Shown here piece after piece: positions 7,631 to 10,113 of a DNA stretch of 10,113 bases. The notes under the pieces were generated by a model. It saw nothing but the letters and a program-made list of their open reading frames with translations. It searched no databases and was not told the DNA's origin. The position numbers and the translations under genes are program-made. Source of the DNA: DATARH01 sp035504235 (GTDB lineage: Bacteria > Pseudomonadota > Alphaproteobacteria > ATCC43930 > CGMCC-115725); contig DATJSH010000072.1 in assembly GCA_035504235.1 (NCBI GenBank), positions 1 through 10,113 of the forward strand, written 5' to 3'. The first letter of the stretch is position 1, and every line of letters starts with the position of its first letter.

Positions 7631-8730
7631 TGTGAAATCGCGGATGAAGCCGGGGGCGGGGAGCTCGGCTGCAGGCGCGCCGGCCAGATCGCGTTCGCAT
7701 CGGTCTTGACGTAAGCCTCGCCGGGCAGCCCGGTTCGGATCAGCGCGGCGCGGCCTTCGAGTCGGCCGGGGTCGATGCGGACCCGGATGCGGAACATGAG
7801 CTTGTCGCGTTCGTCGCGGGTCTCGACGGTTTTGGGTGTGAACTGGGCCTGGCTGGCTATGAACACGACCTTGGCCGGGATCACGTGGTCGGCATAGGCG
7901 TCAAGAACGATGCGCGCCTCCGACCCGATCCGGACCCGCCCGGCCTGCTCTGTGGGTAGGTAAATGTCGATGTAGACATACGATGCATCGAGCATTGTGA
8001 AGACCTTGCCGCCAACCGGCAGTACCTCGCCGATATTGGCGACGCGGTATTCGATTGGCCCATCCTTGGGCGCGACGAGGGAATTGTCGGCGATGTCGAC
8101 CTGATAGAGCTCGACCTGATGTGTTGCGGCGGCCATCGCCTTCTCGGCGGCGCCGATAGCGGCCTGGTCTGCGTTTAGTATTGCATTGGCGCTGTCGAGT
8201 CGCTGTCGCTCCTGATCGAGCGTCTCCTGGGTGGCATAGCCGCGGGGCACCAAATAGGCGGACCGATCGACTTCCTGCTGAGCAAATTTCACGACCGCCT
8301 GCTGCTGCACGTAATTCGCTTTGGCCTCGTCGAGTGTGTGCTGAGCCTCCAAAACGAGTTGCTGGTATTGCTTCAGCTGGGCCTGAAGGTCACGCGTATC
8401 CATCACAGCGAGCACCTGGCCAGTTTTCACCAGGTCGCCTTCGTCGACATGCAGCTCCAGGATGCGGCCAGCGAATTTGGTGTCGATATCGACCTCGTCG
8501 GCCTCGAGCCGCCCATTACCGTAGGCGAAGCCCGGCGGCAGGCCCGGTTCAGAATGAAACCACCACCATGCCGCCGCAGCGAACGCCAACGGGACGAGCA
8601 GGAAATTAGCAGTGCGCAGCCAACGGCGTGGCCTTTTGGGAGGCGGCACCAACACTGGCAGATTGTGCTTCGCCGGTTCGCGGGGAACCGAGGATGCCGC
8701 CGGGACAGCGATGTCATCTTGAACGGCCAT
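7627..8730 (-). CDS. yhiI: HlyD-family membrane fusion protein, YhiI-like
   Basis: This is a periplasmic adaptor linking an inner-membrane ABC transporter to an outer-membrane channel. I start it at ATG 8730-8728 (367 aa) because GGAGAG (8744-8739) lies 8 bases upstream; an ATG at 8787 would add 19 residues without a good ribosome site. After a Pro-rich cytoplasmic tail comes one membrane anchor (about 38-58), the first half of a lipoyl-like domain (about 74-112), a long helical hairpin rich in Gln, Ala and Glu (about 113-210), the second lipoyl half (about 213-243) and a beta-barrel region (about 245-345). The phrase QAQFTPKTVETRDERDKL (294-311) is typical of the YhiI/YbhG group. Its stop overlaps the rbbA start by ATGA. 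No TolC-like channel gene is in the window, so the outer-membrane partner must be encoded elsewhere. It is probably transcribed with the DUF3775 gene 103 bases upstream. Confidence 0.93.
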   Translation of the reverse strand: MAVQDDIAVPAASSVPREPAKHNLPVLVPPPKRPRRWLRTANFLLVPLAFAAAAWWWFHSEPGLPPGFAYGNGRLEADEVDIDTKFAGRILELHVDEGDLVKTGQVLAVMDTRDLQAQLKQYQQLVLEAQHTLDEAKANYVQQQAVVKFAQQEVDRSAYLVPRGYATQETLDQERQRLDSANAILNADQAAIGAAEKAMAAATHQVELYQVDIADNSLVAPKDGPIEYRVANIGEVLPVGGKVFTMLDASYVYIDIYLPTEQAGRVRIGSEARIVLDAYADHVIPAKVVFIASQAQFTPKTVETRDERDKLMFRIRVRIDPGRLEGRAALIRTGLPGEAYVKTDANAIWPARLQPSSPPPASSAISQ

Positions 8731-8833
8731 GATCTGGTCTCTCCGGTACTCCAAATCCCCACCGGTTTCGGGGATCGTCTGAACCATGAGCCGTGTGAGA
8801 CGCCCGCGAAATCCGCATTGCCCCTAAGGAAAG
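8731..8833 (-). other. Intergenic leader between the DUF3775 gene and the adaptor gene
   Basis: This 103-base gap holds the adaptor's ribosome site GGAGAG (8744-8739) and a small inverted repeat ATCCCC-N9-GGGGAT (8755-8775). The repeat has no U-run, so it does not look like a terminator. I see no FNR-type box and no convincing promoter, which favours read-through from the DUF3775 promoter. Confidence 0.4.
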
Positions 8834-9271
8834 CTACGTACCCAGAGAGGGCTGTTTCCGGGGTGACGACCACAGCCGGTCTTTTTCGTAGTCCTCCAAT
8901 GAATAGCCCAAGAGATCGAGGCCGATTTCCAGATAGTCGGCGAGCAGTGGCGTGCCTGTCAGGTAGGCGGTCTCGTTTTCGTTATGGACCTCGCGCGCCT
9001 GGGTCAGCGCATCACGCCATTCGTCACGCGCAAAGTCGCCACGACCGAGACACATCAGGGCCAAGATTTCAATCTGCTGCTCGTCGTCGAGCGCCTCGAG
9101 CGCCGCCAGTAACTCCTGCTCGGTCGGATTGTCTTCTGTCGCTTCGAGAATCCCGACATCTTTATCGTCGCTTGGGTTTGACCCGGACGCTGTGTCGATC
9201 AGCGCGGTTTCGGCGTCGAATTCGCGTGCCTTCTCGATAATGTACGCAAGCTGCTCCAGCGGAATCTGCAA
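8834..9271 (-). CDS. DUF3775 family protein of unknown function
   Basis: A small, acidic, soluble protein of 145 aa from the start chosen here. It has no signal peptide, membrane segment or known catalytic motif. The N-terminal PLEQLAYIIEKAREFDA (4-20), SNPSDD (31-36), ALEALDDEQQIEILALMCLG (57-76) and YLEIGLDLLGYSLEDYE (113-129) are what I recognise as DUF3775; no member has a role known to me. The frame stays open up to a TTG at 9325 (163 aa), but that codon is 6 bases from the FNR-type box and ahead of the predicted transcript start near 9295, so it would not be in the mRNA. I prefer TTG 9271-9269, with GGGGG (9285-9281) 9 bases upstream; there is no ATG choice. It is the first gene of the likely exporter operon. 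Presence is fairly sure, the start less so. Confidence 0.82.
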   Translation of the reverse strand: MQIPLEQLAYIIEKAREFDAETALIDTASGSNPSDDKDVGILEATEDNPTEQELLAALEALDDEQQIEILALMCLGRGDFARDEWRDALTQAREVHNENETAYLTGTPLLADYLEIGLDLLGYSLEDYEKDRLWSSPRKQPSLGT

Positions 9272-9301
9272 CGTCAGCGGCCCCCGTGGTAACGTGGGGC
9301 C

Positions 9302-9344
9302 ACGATAGGCATGCGCTTTGCCCAAGTGCGTTGATCTGCCTCAA
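9302..9344 (-). promoter_or_regulatory. FNR/FixK-type box and -10 element upstream of the DUF3775-exporter operon
   Basis: TTGATCTGCCTCAA (9331-9344) matches TTGA-N6-TCAA. On the minus strand TATCGT (9307-9302) matches 4 of 6 bases of TATAAT. With that hexamer at -12 to -7, transcription starts at 9295 and the box centre is at -42.5, close to the class II position. The box lies in the gap after the acetyltransferase gene, whose stop is at 9401-9399. This promoter probably drives DUF3775, the adaptor, rbbA and the second permease. Which regulator binds is not visible in the window. Confidence 0.75.
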
Positions 9345-9398
9345 TGGCGCAGCAACCACCGAAGGCGTTGTTTTGCGACCTGATGCACGAGTGCTAGA

Positions 9399-10113
9399 TT
9401 AGTTGCCCCCGTGCAATTGTTTGCGAACGGAGGTCAGGTTCGCGTCATACGGGTTTGCCACAACTGTGAACCCGAGAGCTCGACACATGTCGAGCATGGG
9501 CTTGTTTTCGTGCAAGACGTCGCCGAATAGTTCTCCGACCCCCGATGCGCGCGCGACTTCGATAAGCCGCATCATCAGGGCGTAGCCGATCCCGCGTCCC
9601 TTGCAGTCGCTGCGCACTGCGACGGCGTATTCGGCGCGCAGCCGGTCGGGGTCGGCAGCATAGCGTGCCACACCAAGCGGAACGTCGTCGTGGAGCGCTA
9701 TGAGCGCCATTTCTCGGTCGTAATCGATCTGCGACAACCGCGCGGCGAGAGTGTGATTCAATTCACGCATCGAGGCGAAAAAGCGTAGGCGCTGGTCGTC
9801 GGGGCTCATATGCGCAAACAGGTCCTGCAGCAGCGGTTCGTCTTCCGGCTGCAGCGGGCGCAGCGCGATCGGGGTTCCGTCGCGCGCCGCACCTATCGTT
9901 TCGAGATGCTTCGGGTAGGGAGCGATCACGAGCCGTGACGCGGCGGCAGCCGCGACACGGATGCGGGCATCGAGGGCGATCACGCCATTCGCGTCGGCAA
10001 GCAACGGATTGATGTCGAGCTCCCGGACCTCAGGGTGGTCAGCCGCCAGCTCCCCGAGTCGGATCAAGACGTCGGCGATCGCATCGATCGCCGCTATGGG
10101 CTTGCCACGATAA
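9399..10113 (-). CDS. Acyl-CoA synthetase (ADP-forming type)-GNAT acetyltransferase fusion, C-terminal part
   Basis: The reading frame is open to the right edge, so the 5' part is missing; 237 complete codons remain before the TAA. A TTG at 10067 is in frame but is not the real start, because the upstream codons still encode family sequence (YRGKPIAAIDAIADVLIRLG). Residues 1 to about 52 of the visible part end an ATP-grasp domain with ELDINPLLAD (31-40) and ALDARI (46-51), typical of the beta part of ADP-forming acetyl-CoA synthetases. A GNAT domain follows (about 80-222), with the acetyl-CoA loop KGRGIG (171-176) after the beta-strand EYAVAV (161-166). The arrangement is that of the Pat/PatZ (YfiQ) protein lysine acetyltransferases, whose synthetase part is a regulatory rather than catalytic domain in known cases. 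It would acetylate lysines of metabolic enzymes such as acetyl-CoA synthetase. Whether the missing half keeps the catalytic His cannot be seen. Confidence 0.88.
   Translation of the reverse strand, partial: YRGKPIAAIDAIADVLIRLGELAADHPEVRELDINPLLADANGVIALDARIRVAAAAASRLVIAPYPKHLETIGAARDGTPIALRPLQPEDEPLLQDLFAHMSPDDQRLRFFASMRELNHTLAARLSQIDYDREMALIALHDDVPLGVARYAADPDRLRAEYAVAVRSDCKGRGIGYALMMRLIEVARASGVGELFGDVLHENKPMLDMCRALGFTVVANPYDANLTSVRKQLHGGN

Noticed and set aside
6654..7700. A 348-codon minus-strand frame overlapping the start of rbbA
   Set aside because: It is out of frame with clear ABC ATPase coding and is extremely rich in Arg and Pro, as expected from a shifted frame of GC-rich DNA.
8755..8775. 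Inverted repeat ATCCCC-N9-GGGGAT as a possible terminator before the adaptor gene
   Set aside because: The stem is only 6 pairs, the loop is long and no T-run follows on the minus strand.
8731..8787. ATG start at 8787 giving a 19-residue longer adaptor protein
   Set aside because: No ribosome site precedes it, while ATG 8730 has GGAGAG at good spacing.
9350..9376. Imperfect hairpin followed by GTTTT after the acetyltransferase gene
   Set aside because: The T-run is on the plus strand while the genes run on the minus strand, and the stem has mismatches and a bulge.

Overview
The window is GC-rich (by eye a little over 60% G+C) and every gene I can support lies on the minus strand, so transcription runs from right to left. 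The gene families and low-oxygen promoter boxes suggest a proteobacterium, most likely an alphaproteobacterium of the Rhizobiales type. That placement is an inference from gene content and codon use; there is no rRNA or other phylogenetic marker.

From right to left (5' to 3' on the minus strand) the layout is as follows. First comes the 3' end of a fused acyl-CoA synthetase (ADP-forming type)/GNAT acetyltransferase, cut by the right edge. Next is a DUF3775 protein. Then come three genes matching E. coli yhiI-rbbA-yhhJ: a HlyD-type membrane fusion protein, an RbbA-type ATPase-ATPase-permease fusion, and a second ABC-2 permease. After these are a NnrS-family membrane protein and an FtsH-type AAA+ membrane metalloprotease. 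Last is the N-terminal part of an MlaF-like lipid-transport ATPase, cut by the left edge. There are no tRNAs, rRNAs, insertion sequences or CRISPR arrays, and no gene-free stretch longer than about 130 bases.

The most informative signal lies between the genes. The palindrome TTGA-N6-TCAA, the core of FNR/Anr/FixK/NnrR (CRP-FNR family) boxes, occurs exactly three times in the window. The copies are at 2405-2418, 3711-3724 and 9331-9344, and each lies 60-76 bases upstream of a start codon (ftsH-like, nnrS, DUF3775). In two cases a -10-like hexamer sits where a class II activator (box centred near -41.5) would need it. The window therefore reads as one low-oxygen or nitric-oxide-responsive regulon in three units: DUF3775 + exporter genes, nnrS, and ftsH + mlaF.

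Taken together the products are envelope and protein-maintenance functions: a tripartite-type exporter with a ribosome-associated-ATPase homologue, a haem/copper membrane protein linked to nitric oxide, a membrane protease, lipid transport, and a probable protein acetyltransferase. That suggests a survival programme for oxygen limitation or nitrosative stress. Co-regulation is supported by sequence; the physiological role is inference.
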